A DNA stretch of 39,767 bases from Pseudobdellovibrionaceae bacterium (GTDB taxonomy: Bacteria; Bdellovibrionota; Bdellovibrionia; Bdellovibrionales; JAMPXM01): positions 1 through 39,767 of the forward strand of contig CANHQR010000032.1 of the NCBI GenBank assembly GCA_947462815.1. Reading direction: 5' to 3'. Positions 24,099 to 33,177 of this stretch are shown in pieces. The position numbers were made by a program, and so were the translations under genes. Under the pieces are notes generated by a model. It made no database searches, was not told the DNA's origin, and saw nothing but the letters and a program-made list of their open reading frames with translations. How positions within the stretch are numbered: the stretch's first letter is position 1; every line of letters begins with the position of its first letter.

Positions 24099-24801
24099 GG
24101 CAACGGCGATCAAAATCTTGGCCGAATTCATTGGCACAGCCACACTCCTCATGATCATCGTTGGCTCTGGAATTATGGCCGATCAGCTTTTCACACCGTC
24201 TTCTCAGGATCTGAATCACAACGTTGGCTTCAAACTCCTGGCCAACTCTTTGGCCACGGGAGCCGGTATATTCGTCCTCATTCAAAGCTTAGCACCAATC
24301 TCAGGAGCGCATTTCAATCCTCTGGTGACGGTATTCGCGGTCTATCAACGGAAACTCAATTTTCGCCTCAGCATCGCGTACATTGCCGCCCAGTTTTTCG
24401 GCGCTATTCTCGGCGTCATCGTGACCCACCTGATGTTCGCAAGACCCTTACTTGAGGTCGCTTCTCAGCCGCGAGCGAGCCTTGGGCTCTGGATTTCGGA
24501 GAGCGTCGCGACGGCTGCACTTCTCGCGATCATTTCGCTCAATGCCGCGAGGCCCTTGGCCTCACAGGCCGCAAACATCGGCCTGTGGATCATGGCCGCC
24601 TACTGGTTCACATCTTCGACATCATTTGCGAATCCCGCAGTGACTTTGGCCAGAAGTCTGACCGCAAGTTTTAGCGGCATCGCGCGCTCTGATGTGCTGG
24701 GTTTCTGTTTAGCGCAAGTGTTTGGCCTCGGCCTGGTCGTCGCCGCGTCGCCGCGTGGCCGCGTCGCCGATTCTGAAACCATCGCGCTTCTGAGAAGTTG
24801 A
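24091..24801 (+). CDS. MIP/aquaporin-family channel, probable arsenite channel
   Basis: This is a 236-residue integral membrane protein of the aquaporin family with about six membrane helices. Its two pore loops are GAHFNPLVT (first, NPL instead of NPA) and [12 protein letters not shown] (second, normal NPA). The first helix, [19 protein letters not shown], is typical. The GTG start at 24091 overlaps the end of arsC by 8 bases. An arsC-aquaporin pair is known in Sinorhizobium (AqpS), where the channel lets arsenite flow out; the same job is inferred here. Alternatives are transport of glycerol or water, but the overlap with arsC argues for arsenic. Confidence 0.88.
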   Translation: MHRATAIKILAEFIGTATLLMIIVGSGIMADQLFTPSSQDLNHNVGFKLLANSLATGAGIFVLIQSLAPISGAHFNPLVTVFAVYQRKLNFRLSIAYIAAQFFGAILGVIVTHLMFARPLLEVASQPRASLGLWISESVATAALLAIISLNAARPLASQAANIGLWIMAAYWFTSSTSFANPAVTLARSLTASFSGIARSDVLGFCLAQVFGLGLVVAASPRGRVADSETIALLRS

Positions 24802-24871
24802 GACGAGCATTTCCACGTCGGCGCCAAGGCTCCTGCTTGACGAGGGCCAAGGAGGTGGGGATTGATGCCTT

Positions 24872-25471
24872 ATGTATCAAATTCGGGCACTTCGCGCCGA
24901 GGACCTCAAATCCCTTCAGCGCTTTACAGATCAGGCCATCGGCGAGGGCTATTACTCGCTCGATGAAGTCCGTGAAGTGCTGCAGCGCTCAACTCTCGGA
25001 GGCGAAGTCTTCACCTTGGTGTTGGTGCGTCCTGACGAGGCCACGGGAGAGCGAATCGTCGGCGCGCGCCTGACTTATCCCCCCGGCCTATGGAATCATG
25101 GCAAGGGCAAGGGTTTGAGCCCACACGCTTGGCCACATCCCCTTCAACACACGGCTTATTTTCAGTCGTTGTTCTTAGCCGACGAGTTGCGTGGCCAGGG
25201 CTGGGGCGGAAGACTGTCGCTGGCTGCGATTGAGCTATTGCGAGACAAAACCTCCACGCGAGGAATTGTGACCCACTCCTGGAAAGAGAGCCCCGACAAC
25301 TCTTCCACTCGCTATTTACTGAAGCTCGGCTTTCAAAAGATCACGGAATATCCAGAGTATTGGCGCGAAGTGGACTACAATTGCACGCGCTGCTTGAAAC
25401 CCCCTTGCCTCTGCACCGCCCAAGAGATGTATTTGGATTTGACGAAGCTAACTCAAGACTTAAAGGACTAA
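24872..25471 (+). CDS. GNAT-type N-acetyltransferase with C-terminal Cys cluster
   Basis: The first 165 residues look like a GNAT domain: an MYQIRALRAEDLKSLQRF start, an acidic helix, and the acetyl-CoA loop RGQGWGGRLSLAA (107-119), followed by SSTRYLLKLGFQKI. After it comes a compact cysteine cluster, C171, C174, C179 and C181, in YNCTRCLKPPCLCTAQ, which could bind zinc. The acceptor is unknown. A perfect AAGGAGGT lies 15 bases before the ATG, too far to be ideal, while an out-of-frame ATG at 24864 sits at ideal distance. The gene is 7 bases upstream of the FAD oxidase, so the pair is likely an operon acting on an amine or amino acid. Confidence 0.8.
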   Translation: MYQIRALRAEDLKSLQRFTDQAIGEGYYSLDEVREVLQRSTLGGEVFTLVLVRPDEATGERIVGARLTYPPGLWNHGKGKGLSPHAWPHPLQHTAYFQSLFLADELRGQGWGGRLSLAAIELLRDKTSTRGIVTHSWKESPDNSSTRYLLKLGFQKITEYPEYWREVDYNCTRCLKPPCLCTAQEMYLDLTKLTQDLKD

Positions 25472-25478
25472 AATCCCT

Positions 25479-26651
25479 ATGAGCACTTCCTATTGGTTAG
25501 ATCGAAGCTCCCCCAAAAATCGCCGCACTTACGACGCCATCATCGTCGGCGGCGGGATCTCCGGACTGTCCACGGCCTACTGGTTGAAGAAGGAAGACCC
25601 GAGTCTCAGAGTCGCCGTCGTGGAGAAATCGCGTCTGGCGTTTGGCGCCAGCGGCCGCAACGCGGGCTTCATCACGGGTGGATCTGTCGAGCATTTCAAT
25701 CGCATGATCACCAAGCACGGCTTGGAGACGGCGACCGCGATCTGGCGATTTGCGCAGGAAAATCTGCGTTTACTCAAAGAGGAGATCATTCAGGACCAAG
25801 GCGCCTCTCTCAGCTTCGAACAAAACGGCGCCTACTCCTTGGCGGCGCAGCCGACTGAGTTTGCTGAGCTCAAGAAGGTCTCGGAAATCATGACCTCACT
25901 CAAGATCCGCACGGAGATCATCGAAGAGAAAGACATCTCCTCAAGGGTTGGAGCCCGCGGCTTTGTGGGCGGCATCAAGTACCTGGATGATGCGAGTGTG
26001 AATCCAGTTTCTCTTGTGCATCGCCTTCACCAGCGGTCTGGTGCAGATTTATTTGAGGGCACCGAGGCCTTTGCGATCGAGTCCACCAGCGAGGGCACGC
26101 GTGTTCTCAAAACCGACAACGGCGACTTCGAGGCCGCGATGATTCTGATGAATCTGAACGGTTACTCCGCGCGCCTGCATCCCTGGTTCAAAGATAAGAT
26201 CTACGCCACGCGTGGGCAGTGTCTCATGATGGAAGCCGTACCTCGCTTCATGGATGCTCCCTGCTATGCAAATTTCTATTTGGACTACTTCCGTCAAGTC
26301 CCGAGCGGCGAGCTGTTGATTGGCGGCTTCCGCCAAGTCGAAAAAGAGACTGAGGTCGGATACTCGGATCACACCACCGAGCCGATTCAAAACGCTCTTT
26401 ATGAATTCGTCGTTTCGCACTTACCCCAGTTCAAAAATGCCAAGGTCACACACCGCTGGTCGGGTGTGATGGGCTTTGCTCGCGACGGCGAGCCAATGGT
26501 CGGCGCCCTGCCGGATGACAATCAAGTCTTCTTCGCCGGCGGATACACGGCGCATGGGATTGGCCTGAGCTTTCACACCACCAAATGCTTAATTGATGCT
26601 GTCTTTGGCCGTGCTGTGCCCGAATGGCTCTCGGCACGACGCTTTGGATGA
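25479..26651 (+). CDS. FAD-dependent oxidoreductase (DAO family)
   Basis: This is a 390-residue flavoprotein of the D-amino-acid oxidase/glycine oxidase superfamily. The dinucleotide fold is AIIVGGGISGLSTAYWL (GxGxxG at 24-29) with the acidic end VVEKSRLAFGASGRNAGF, and the C-terminal flavin-binding FFAGGYTAHGIGLSFHT. ASGRNAGF is common in oxidases for amines such as gamma-glutamylputrescine or for sarcosine-like substrates. There is no signal peptide. It follows the acetyltransferase by 7 bases and precedes the P-type ATPase by a few bases. The exact substrate is open. Confidence 0.9.
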   Translation: MSTSYWLDRSSPKNRRTYDAIIVGGGISGLSTAYWLKKEDPSLRVAVVEKSRLAFGASGRNAGFITGGSVEHFNRMITKHGLETATAIWRFAQENLRLLKEEIIQDQGASLSFEQNGAYSLAAQPTEFAELKKVSEIMTSLKIRTEIIEEKDISSRVGARGFVGGIKYLDDASVNPVSLVHRLHQRSGADLFEGTEAFAIESTSEGTRVLKTDNGDFEAAMILMNLNGYSARLHPWFKDKIYATRGQCLMMEAVPRFMDAPCYANFYLDYFRQVPSGELLIGGFRQVEKETEVGYSDHTTEPIQNALYEFVVSHLPQFKNAKVTHRWSGVMGFARDGEPMVGALPDDNQVFFAGGYTAHGIGLSFHTTKCLIDAVFGRAVPEWLSARRFG

Positions 26652-26655
26652 GGTT

Positions 26656-29472
26656 GTGCCCAATCCAAATGAACTGAACTCCATTCCTCCGAAAATCTTG
26701 GAGCCGATCTCGGCTCCTCATGCCGAGACGGCCACGACCGTGATCAAGCGACTGCAAACTTCGCCGAGCGGACTCCACCTCGCCGAGGTCGAAGTGCGAC
26801 GCGAGATCTACGGCCACAATCGCCTTCCAACTCAAAAGGCGACTCCATTCTGGGTGGTGTTCGCACGTCAGTTCCTCAATCCCTTGATTTACATTTTGCT
26901 CGCCGCTGGCGCGATCGCACTTTGGCTCGATGACGTGAGCGATGCGCTCTTTATTCTGCTGATTCTCACCCTCAATGCCATCGTCGGCAGTATTCAAGAA
27001 TACAGTGCGGAGAAGAGTGCTCGAGCTTTGCAAAATCTCTCTCGCACTCGATGTTTGGTCGTCCGCAATGGGCAAGAGATCGAAGTCGATGCCGAAGAAC
27101 TCGTACCTGGAGATTGGGTTCGTCTTGAGTCCGGTCGCAAAGTCCCCGCGGATCTTCGCCTGCTACCGCACCTTGTTGCCGATCAAGCCGATCCATCGGA
27201 TGCGACACAACATCCATCACAAGCCCCAACACAAAAGTTCGACTTACAAATCGACGAATCTCTTCTCACCGGCGAATCTCGCCCCGTTCAAAAAGACGCA
27301 AGCCTGGTTTTTGAGGTGGGGACGAGTTTAGCGGATCGTCGTAACATGGCTTTTGCAGGCGCCGTGGTGACGCGAGGGCGGGCCGAGGCCGTGGTGTTAG
27401 CCACTGGCCTGCAGACTCAGCTCGGCCACATTGCGATTTCCTTGAAGCAAGAGGACACTGCTCCACCGCCCCTCGTGCTGCGAATGGCGAAGCTCACGCA
27501 AAAGATCAGTTGGTCGCTGCTGATCATTTGTGTGGCGATGGCCGGGATTCTCCTCACTCGAGGCCAAACTTGGCTCGACGTGCTGATGTTCTCCGTCGCG
27601 CTCGCTGTGTCCGCGATTCCTGAAGGCCTACCGGTCGCTCTAACGGTCGCCCTCTCGGTTGCCAGTCGCCGCATGGCCAAACGACATGTGATTGTTCGAC
27701 GTCTCCACGCCGTTGAAGCCTTAGGTTCTTGCACGATGATCGCGACTGACAAGACGGGCACACTGACGGTGAATCAACTGAGCATCACCGAAGTTCGCTC
27801 ACTCGATAGGCCGCCATTGCGACTTCAGGTTTCGGGCGACCTTCGACCCGAACCTATCGAGCCACTTCTCGAAGATCACCGCGAACTCATTCTCACCGGG
27901 GCGCTTTGCAACGAAGCTCAGCTCAAGTCACCCGTGGGTCATCAGTCCTGGGAGGGCCACGGCGACGCTGTCGACCTCGCCTTTTTGGTTCTCGCTCAAA
28001 AGCGACCTTACCCCGTATCGACGGCGAAGTTTAATCTTCGTGCGGCAATACCTTTTGAGCCTGAGAATCAGTTTGCGGCAACACTTCACGAATCCCAAGG
28101 GCAAGATCGACTTTCGGTCAAGGGCGCACTCGAGAAAGTTTTAGCGATGTGTTCGACTTATCGATCTGCGTCGGGTATCGAGGAACTCACGGATTCTCTT
28201 CGCTCCCGCATCGTCACAGAAATTTCAGATCCTCTGGCGGAGTCGGGCCATCGCGTCTTAGCTTTGGCCTCCAAGTCAGCGCCCACGCCTTGTCTGCAGG
28301 GTGCAGAACTCCGCCGCGAACTTGCCCACCTGTGCTTTGAAGGACTTGTCGGCATGTTGGATCCCCTCCGGCCTGAAGCTCGCGATGCCATTCAGTCCTG
28401 CCACCAAGCTGGGATTCAAGTCGCTATGGTGACCGGAGACCATCCGAAGACGGCCATGGCCATTGCCCGACAATTGGGTCTCGCTGAGTCCGACTCCGAG
28501 TGTGTGACGGGACAGGCGCTGCGAACCTCCATGAGTCCCGAAGAGTTGATTCGGCGAGGCCGCGTTTTCGCTCGTGTGGAACCGACACAAAAACTTCAAA
28601 TCGTGCAACAGCTGATTCGCGACGGTCACTTCGTGGCTGTGACGGGCGACGGCGCCAACGATGCGCCGGCCCTCAAAGCAGCTCATGTCGGGATCGCCAT
28701 GGGAAAGTCCGGAACGGATCTCGCGAAAGAAACGGCCGATTTGATTCTTGCCGATGATCGATTTGCGAGCATCGTGGCGGGGATCGAGGAGGGCCGCATT
28801 GCCTACGCGAACATCCGGAAAGTTGTTTACCTTCTCATCTCGACGGGCGCAGCTGAGATCATCATGTTCTTCTATGCGGTTTGGGCCAATACGCCACTTC
28901 CCCTGACGGCCGCGCAGCTTCTTTGGCTCAACCTGGTCACGAACGGCATTCAAGATGCCGCCCTCGCCTTTGAGCCCAAAGAGGGTGACGAACTCACACG
29001 TCCCCCTCGCTCACCCCAAGAACCCATGTTCAATCGAATCATGCTCGAAAGAATCGCGCTCAGCGCTTTGGTCATGGGCTTGGTTTCTTCGGTCTTCTTC
29101 GAGCTGCAGCTGCGCTCCGGCACTTCGGTCGAAGCCGCCCGAAATCTCACGCTCCTGCTGTTGGTCCTTTTCGAAAACCTAATGATCGGCAACTGCCGCA
29201 GCGAAACACGCTCAGCGTTTCGAGTTTCGCCTTTCTCCAATCGCTATTTGTTTTTTGGCACACTCGGCGCACAGCTTTTGCATATTGCGGCTCTCTATAC
29301 GCCGGGTCTGAGCGAGATTCTCCAACTCGAACCTGTTGCACTCGCGCAGTGGGGCGAGCTCTTGGGGTATGCCGTCAGCGTGGTGATCATCATCGAGATT
29401 CACAAACTTTGGCGAGGCTCCTGGTCCAGCTCGAACAACAATGCTCGCGGAACCTCGCCCTCGTCGATCTAG
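26656..29472 (+). CDS. P-type cation-transporting ATPase (P2A-like)
   Basis: This is a large membrane pump with the full P-type core. It has a cation-ATPase N-terminal domain (HLAEVEVRREIYGHNRLP), the actuator motif LLTGESRPV, and PEGLPVALT in the fourth helix. The phosphorylated Asp is about residue 365 in DKTGTLTVNQ, followed by VTGDHPKTAM, VTGDGANDAPALKAAHVG, and TM6 with WLNLVTNGIQDAALAFEP. PEGLP fits calcium or similar pumps, but the NGIQD in TM6 differs from calcium ATPases, so the ion is uncertain. The start is unclear: GTG at 26656 (used here), TTG at 26644 or ATG at 26593 inside the oxidase gene. It is about 939 residues from the start used. Confidence 0.93.
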   Translation: MPNPNELNSIPPKILEPISAPHAETATTVIKRLQTSPSGLHLAEVEVRREIYGHNRLPTQKATPFWVVFARQFLNPLIYILLAAGAIALWLDDVSDALFILLILTLNAIVGSIQEYSAEKSARALQNLSRTRCLVVRNGQEIEVDAEELVPGDWVRLESGRKVPADLRLLPHLVADQADPSDATQHPSQAPTQKFDLQIDESLLTGESRPVQKDASLVFEVGTSLADRRNMAFAGAVVTRGRAEAVVLATGLQTQLGHIAISLKQEDTAPPPLVLRMAKLTQKISWSLLIICVAMAGILLTRGQTWLDVLMFSVALAVSAIPEGLPVALTVALSVASRRMAKRHVIVRRLHAVEALGSCTMIATDKTGTLTVNQLSITEVRSLDRPPLRLQVSGDLRPEPIEPLLEDHRELILTGALCNEAQLKSPVGHQSWEGHGDAVDLAFLVLAQKRPYPVSTAKFNLRAAIPFEPENQFAATLHESQGQDRLSVKGALEKVLAMCSTYRSASGIEELTDSLRSRIVTEISDPLAESGHRVLALASKSAPTPCLQGAELRRELAHLCFEGLVGMLDPLRPEARDAIQSCHQAGIQVAMVTGDHPKTAMAIARQLGLAESDSECVTGQALRTSMSPEELIRRGRVFARVEPTQKLQIVQQLIRDGHFVAVTGDGANDAPALKAAHVGIAMGKSGTDLAKETADLILADDRFASIVAGIEEGRIAYANIRKVVYLLISTGAAEIIMFFYAVWANTPLPLTAAQLLWLNLVTNGIQDAALAFEPKEGDELTRPPRSPQEPMFNRIMLERIALSALVMGLVSSVFFELQLRSGTSVEAARNLTLLLLVLFENLMIGNCRSETRSAFRVSPFSNRYLFFGTLGAQLLHIAALYTPGLSEILQLEPVALAQWGELLGYAVSVVIIIEIHKLWRGSWSSSNNNARGTSPSSI

Positions 29473-29485
29473 CTCGAGACCTCGA

Positions 29486-30121
29486 TCACTTGTACTTCAC
29501 CGAACAACCATAAGGCTTGGTCGACGCCGTTGCGACCGGCTGACCGGCTTTGACGGCCTTCAAAGCTTCGGTCACATAGTTGGTCGCTCCGGCGATCGTT
29601 TTTGGGTCAGAAGATGAATTCGAGTCGATCGCGCCTTGATAAACCAACACACCTTTCGAATCGATGACGTACATATGGGGTGTTGTCTTGGCTGCGTAAC
29701 GACGTCCCACCTCGCCTTGAGGATCCAACAAGAGCGCTGTCATGTTCGCCTTTCGATCAGCGACAATCTTTTGCGCGGCCGCGGCCTCGACATGTCCCTG
29801 CTTCCCTGGTGCTGAAGAAACGATGGTGAGCCACACCGTACCGTCAACTGTCGCCTGCGCCTGCAACTTCTGCATGTTGCCCGAGTCGTAGGGCTTCGTC
29901 TCGTAGGGGCAGTCATTATTGAACCACTCCATAACAATCGTCTTTCCCTTGTACTGCGAGAGTTTTACATCCGCGCCTTGCGCCGATTTCAAACTGAAGT
30001 CTGGCGCGGCCTCGCCATTTTTCACCTGCGCCGCCGCCGTTGCACCGATCATTCCACTTATACCGATGGCGATGATCATCGCTGTCCCTGTCAGCTTGGA
30101 GAGTTTCCGAATTCCCAACAT
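29486..30121 (-). CDS. Exported redoxin (AhpC/TSA-type thioredoxin fold)
   Basis: This 211-residue protein has a signal peptide (MLGIRKLSKLTGTAMII..., cleavage likely near residue 31) and a thioredoxin fold beginning GEAAPDFSLKSAQGADVKLS. The active site is NNDCPYETKPY with C71, a single Cys without a CxxC partner. The only later cysteine is C206 in KPYGCSVKYK at the C-terminus. This resembles periplasmic peroxiredoxin-like redoxins in which a distant C-terminal Cys resolves the disulfide. The region KTTPHMYVIDSKGVLVYQG supplies the expected cis-Pro. Directly upstream is dsbD on the same strand, a natural source of electrons. The convergent ATPase gene ends 13 bases away. Confidence 0.88.
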   Translation of the reverse strand: MLGIRKLSKLTGTAMIIAIGISGMIGATAAAQVKNGEAAPDFSLKSAQGADVKLSQYKGKTIVMEWFNNDCPYETKPYDSGNMQKLQAQATVDGTVWLTIVSSAPGKQGHVEAAAAQKIVADRKANMTALLLDPQGEVGRRYAAKTTPHMYVIDSKGVLVYQGAIDSNSSSDPKTIAGATNYVTEALKAVKAGQPVATASTKPYGCSVKYK

Positions 30122-30182
30122 ATCGACCTCCTGAGGTTATTGGATTTTGATCAAACTTCGTCACATCTCATTTCACATCTGG

Positions 30183-30218
30183 CTTCTGTTCGGGCTTCTG
30201 GTCGGGTTTCTGGTCGGG
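30183..30218 (-). repeat. Three 12-bp units just past the dsbD stop (KPDQ-type)
   Basis: Plus-strand units CTTCTGTTCGGG, CTTCTGGTCGGG and TTTCTGGTCGGG follow one another. On the minus strand they read Lys-Pro-Asp/Glu-Gln repeats in a frame one base off dsbD's. The array ends at a TGA at 30168-30170. Confidence 0.9.
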
Positions 30219-30228
30219 CTTCGCACCT

Positions 30229-32481
30229 TCACTTCGTGTTCTCTGGCACCGGTCGGCCTGCATGGGCCGAATCAATTTCATCGCGAAATCCCGCCGGGGT
30301 GAGCACTTCGGCAAGCAATTTGGCCTCTCCGTTGGGCGGGTAGTAAACATAGAGAGGCACACCGGCTCGTCCAAAACTTTTCAAACTCTCGGTGATCACC
30401 GAGTCCGACTTCGTCCAGTCGGCTTTGAACATGACGACGCCACGCTCTTTGAGCCAGGCCCGAGTTGCGGAATCGCGAAACACCACCCGATCATTCACTT
30501 GGCAGGTCAAACACCAAGTCGCAGTGTAATTGATGAAGACCCCGCGTCCCTCACGGCGCGCCTGCTCGACGGCTTGTGGAGAAAAACTCTGCCAGAAAGA
30601 ATCCTGAACAGGCGTCGTTTCAGAAGGAAGTCGTGAGGCAAACATCAAGAGCCCGCCCGCCGCGACGAAAACGAGAGCCGAAACCCATCTCAGACGCTGG
30701 AACTCCATCGCCAGCAACATCAAGATACCGGCAGCGCCGACGATGGCGGCCGCAATGGGCGTCCAGAGTGTTGAGAGGATCCAGAGAAGCCAAAGCGAAG
30801 TTGCCGCAAGCCCCACGGCCATGGCGAGCTTCAAACGATTCATCCAAGCTCCTGGTCTCGGCCAAAGCTTGAGAATCGAGGGTGCCCCCACCAGGAGCAA
30901 ATAGGGTGTGGCCAAACCCAGCCCCAAGGCGGTCAGGCTAAGGAACATCTTGCCCATCGGAGCGGTCAAGGCAAAACCCATTGCAGGAGCCATGAGCGGC
31001 GCTGTGCACGGCGAAGCGACGATCACGGCGAGAAGTCCGGTAAAGAAAGAAGCGCGCCGGCCACCGCCTCGCGTGAGGCCTTCTCCCCAACCCATCCAGC
31101 GCCCTCCCCAATCCCACCGACCGAGCAAGGACCAAGTCATCGCCAAAAACAGGGCGAACATGAAGATCACAAAATGAGGAGACTGCATTTGAAAACCCCA
31201 GCCCAAACTCTCACCCGTCAAGCGAAGTCCAGCGAGAATCGCGCCGATCAACCACATACAAGTCAGCACCCCGAAGGTGTAGGCGAGAGCCTGATGACTC
31301 ACTTCGCGGCGATTTTGCTGGGCCAACTTGCCCAGACTGAGCATTTTCAGAGAAATGACCGGTAGCACGCAGGGCATGAGGTTGAGAATCAGCCCGCCGG
31401 CCCATGCAAAGAGAAGCGCACGCCACCACGTCAGAGTCTGCCCTTCACCACGTAATTCAAAGGCCTGAACAGAGCCCGAGGAAGCAGATTGCAAGAGGAC
31501 AAGACCCCATGGCTCGGCCTGATTCATACTCGGTTTATTCGCATTCGGATCATTCATATTCGGTGGCTCGGCAAAGGCGAGGTGAACTCGCTCGCCTATC
31601 CGCTCAATACTGGGCCTCGAGAGGGAGAGCCCGCTCGCCACGCTCGGAAAAAAGTCGACGACCTCGATCGTCGGATCGGCCGACAGCAAAGATCCCAAGC
31701 CAAAGAGCTGCAATTCTCGACCTTCCATTTTCCAAGTCGATGCCGACCAAGGTTTCGGTAAGTGCTCTTCGTTCAGTAAAAACTCGGCCTGCCTTGTGGA
31801 AGGAAGGCCCTGTTGGCCAATCGGCCAATCCCATTTCCATTTTTGCCGAGCCGGTATGCACTCCTTAAGACAAACCAACCACTCCGCGTCCACTTCGATG
31901 TGCAAGGTGCTCGGCATCTTGCCGGCCCGCTGCAGCTCCTCGGCCCGCCCCGCAGGCCAACGGAGCCGACGCGTGAACATGACTTCGCCCTCGTAGGCGA
32001 AGCTTGTCAGAGGAGGCTGATCGATTCGAATGGGAGTCGGAAACTCAACATCCTCCACTCGGGGGAGCCAAAAGTTGGGATCAGATTCGGGAGGAATAAC
32101 GCGAACCTCAAATCGCGGTGGCGCCCCTGAGTCTCCGGGATTTGACCAATAGGTGTGCCACTGCGGATCGAGACGAATTTTCAGACCGATGCGGGAGCTT
32201 CCTCCCCACTCCAAGACCTGATTCTCGAGCAGAATCTGCCCCACCGAGTGCGCCTGACGAGTGGACTCCGCAAGCCCCAACACAGCTTCGGACTTCACCG
32301 ACTTGTCGGCCGCAGCAGGAGAGGCTTCGGCAGCTCGCCCTGCCTGTTGAAAACCTGCCTGTTGATTCCCTGTCTGCGGGAACCCATTCTGTGGCCACAT
32401 CGACCCGAGCGCAAGCGCCGCAGCGGCGGCGACAAATCTCCATGACTCGATTTGAGATGACCTCGACGGATCCGCGCACAT
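30229..32481 (-). CDS. dsbD: Thiol:disulfide interchange protein DsbD (ScsB-like)
   Basis: This is a 750-residue protein carrying electrons from cytoplasmic thioredoxin to the periplasm. Residues 1-30 form a signal-like segment, followed by a Gln/Ala-rich linker. An alpha domain follows with the Cys pair C204/C208 in VCLKECIPA. The central membrane domain holds C371 in NLMPCVLPV and C492 in ASPCTAPLMAPA. A C-terminal thioredoxin domain has C657/C660 in TATWCLTCQVN. All three redox pairs are thus intact. The long N-terminal domain is closer to the ScsB subtype. A lineage-specific insert with Asn/Pro repeats (about 308-320) is present. The tail ends at a TGA whose removal by one base would add a KPDQ-repeat tail. 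Partners are the downstream redoxin and the upstream small exported protein. Confidence 0.93.
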   Translation of the reverse strand: MCADPSRSSQIESWRFVAAAAALALGSMWPQNGFPQTGNQQAGFQQAGRAAEASPAAADKSVKSEAVLGLAESTRQAHSVGQILLENQVLEWGGSSRIGLKIRLDPQWHTYWSNPGDSGAPPRFEVRVIPPESDPNFWLPRVEDVEFPTPIRIDQPPLTSFAYEGEVMFTRRLRWPAGRAEELQRAGKMPSTLHIEVDAEWLVCLKECIPARQKWKWDWPIGQQGLPSTRQAEFLLNEEHLPKPWSASTWKMEGRELQLFGLGSLLSADPTIEVVDFFPSVASGLSLSRPSIERIGERVHLAFAEPPNMNDPNANKPSMNQAEPWGLVLLQSASSGSVQAFELRGEGQTLTWWRALLFAWAGGLILNLMPCVLPVISLKMLSLGKLAQQNRREVSHQALAYTFGVLTCMWLIGAILAGLRLTGESLGWGFQMQSPHFVIFMFALFLAMTWSLLGRWDWGGRWMGWGEGLTRGGGRRASFFTGLLAVIVASPCTAPLMAPAMGFALTAPMGKMFLSLTALGLGLATPYLLLVGAPSILKLWPRPGAWMNRLKLAMAVGLAATSLWLLWILSTLWTPIAAAIVGAAGILMLLAMEFQRLRWVSALVFVAAGGLLMFASRLPSETTPVQDSFWQSFSPQAVEQARREGRGVFINYTATWCLTCQVNDRVVFRDSATRAWLKERGVVMFKADWTKSDSVITESLKSFGRAGVPLYVYYPPNGEAKLLAEVLTPAGFRDEIDSAHAGRPVPENTK

Positions 32482-32594
32482 CTCGTCAATCTTGCGTTCG
32501 GTCTTTCGAGTTCCGCAAACACTTTCCCAGGGAGGTAAATATGATTCGACTGATGTCGCAGATTCTTAAACTCGCTGCGGACACAAAGGTCGAA

Positions 32595-32948
32595 TTAATC
32601 GAAGTCCAATTCGCAGTGGCTACCCAGATCCACGTAATGACCGGGAGCTCGGACTTCGATTTGTGTCCAGCAGTTGTGGTAAGCCCACTGCGCTCCGCCT
32701 TGTAGACGATGCGTTTCAGCCCAAACCGAGGTCTCAATTTGCATCACTGGACCTGACCACTGGGGCTCACCGACGTACTCCAAGCGCTCAAGGTCGACCC
32801 CGCGCGACTCGCTGTTGAAGAAGATCTCAATCGATTCGCGAGTCATCAGGTCGACCTCGCCAAAATCAGCGCGTGCGACCTGGGGTAAGAAAAGTAGCAG
32901 ACCCGCAATCATGAAAATCAAGTTCGTGGGGTATTTGATTCGGCTCAT
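32595..32948 (-). CDS. Small exported protein with two cysteines, unknown
   Basis: This 117-residue protein has a clear signal peptide (basic start, LIFMIAGLLLFLPQ, cleavage after ARA near residue 27) and a mature part with only two cysteines, in AYHNCWTQIEV and LGSHCELDFD, likely a disulfide. GGAGG lies five bases before the ATG. It sits 113 bases upstream of dsbD on the same strand. Its disulfide may be a reason for that association, but the function is unknown. The family is not recognised. Confidence 0.75.
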   Translation of the reverse strand: MSRIKYPTNLIFMIAGLLLFLPQVARADFGEVDLMTRESIEIFFNSESRGVDLERLEYVGEPQWSGPVMQIETSVWAETHRLQGGAQWAYHNCWTQIEVRAPGHYVDLGSHCELDFD

Positions 32949-33177
32949 CTCGTCCTCCAGCCTGAGTTTTCAGCACTTCTCATCACCTTCTCGACCAACA
33001 CTCAAGGAGGTCATCGCCACCAAGTCAGCTTTTCCCGATTTTTGCCTCTGAGCCTAAAAGCTTGCCCTATCCTTATTCAGCTAATTCGTCTCCGACACCG
33101 CGCCCCTATGCGACGCCTTGAGTCCCCGTGTTTCCGACGCTATGCTCGAGGCTCTCAACTTGCCTGGAGGACTCGCC

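Noticed and set aside
32541-32705. Plus-strand 54-codon frame with a strong AGGGAGG site
   Set aside because: Its second half is antisense to the end of a convincing exported-protein gene and its sequence is not protein-like beyond the first 25 residues. Judged chance, though the ribosome site is striking.
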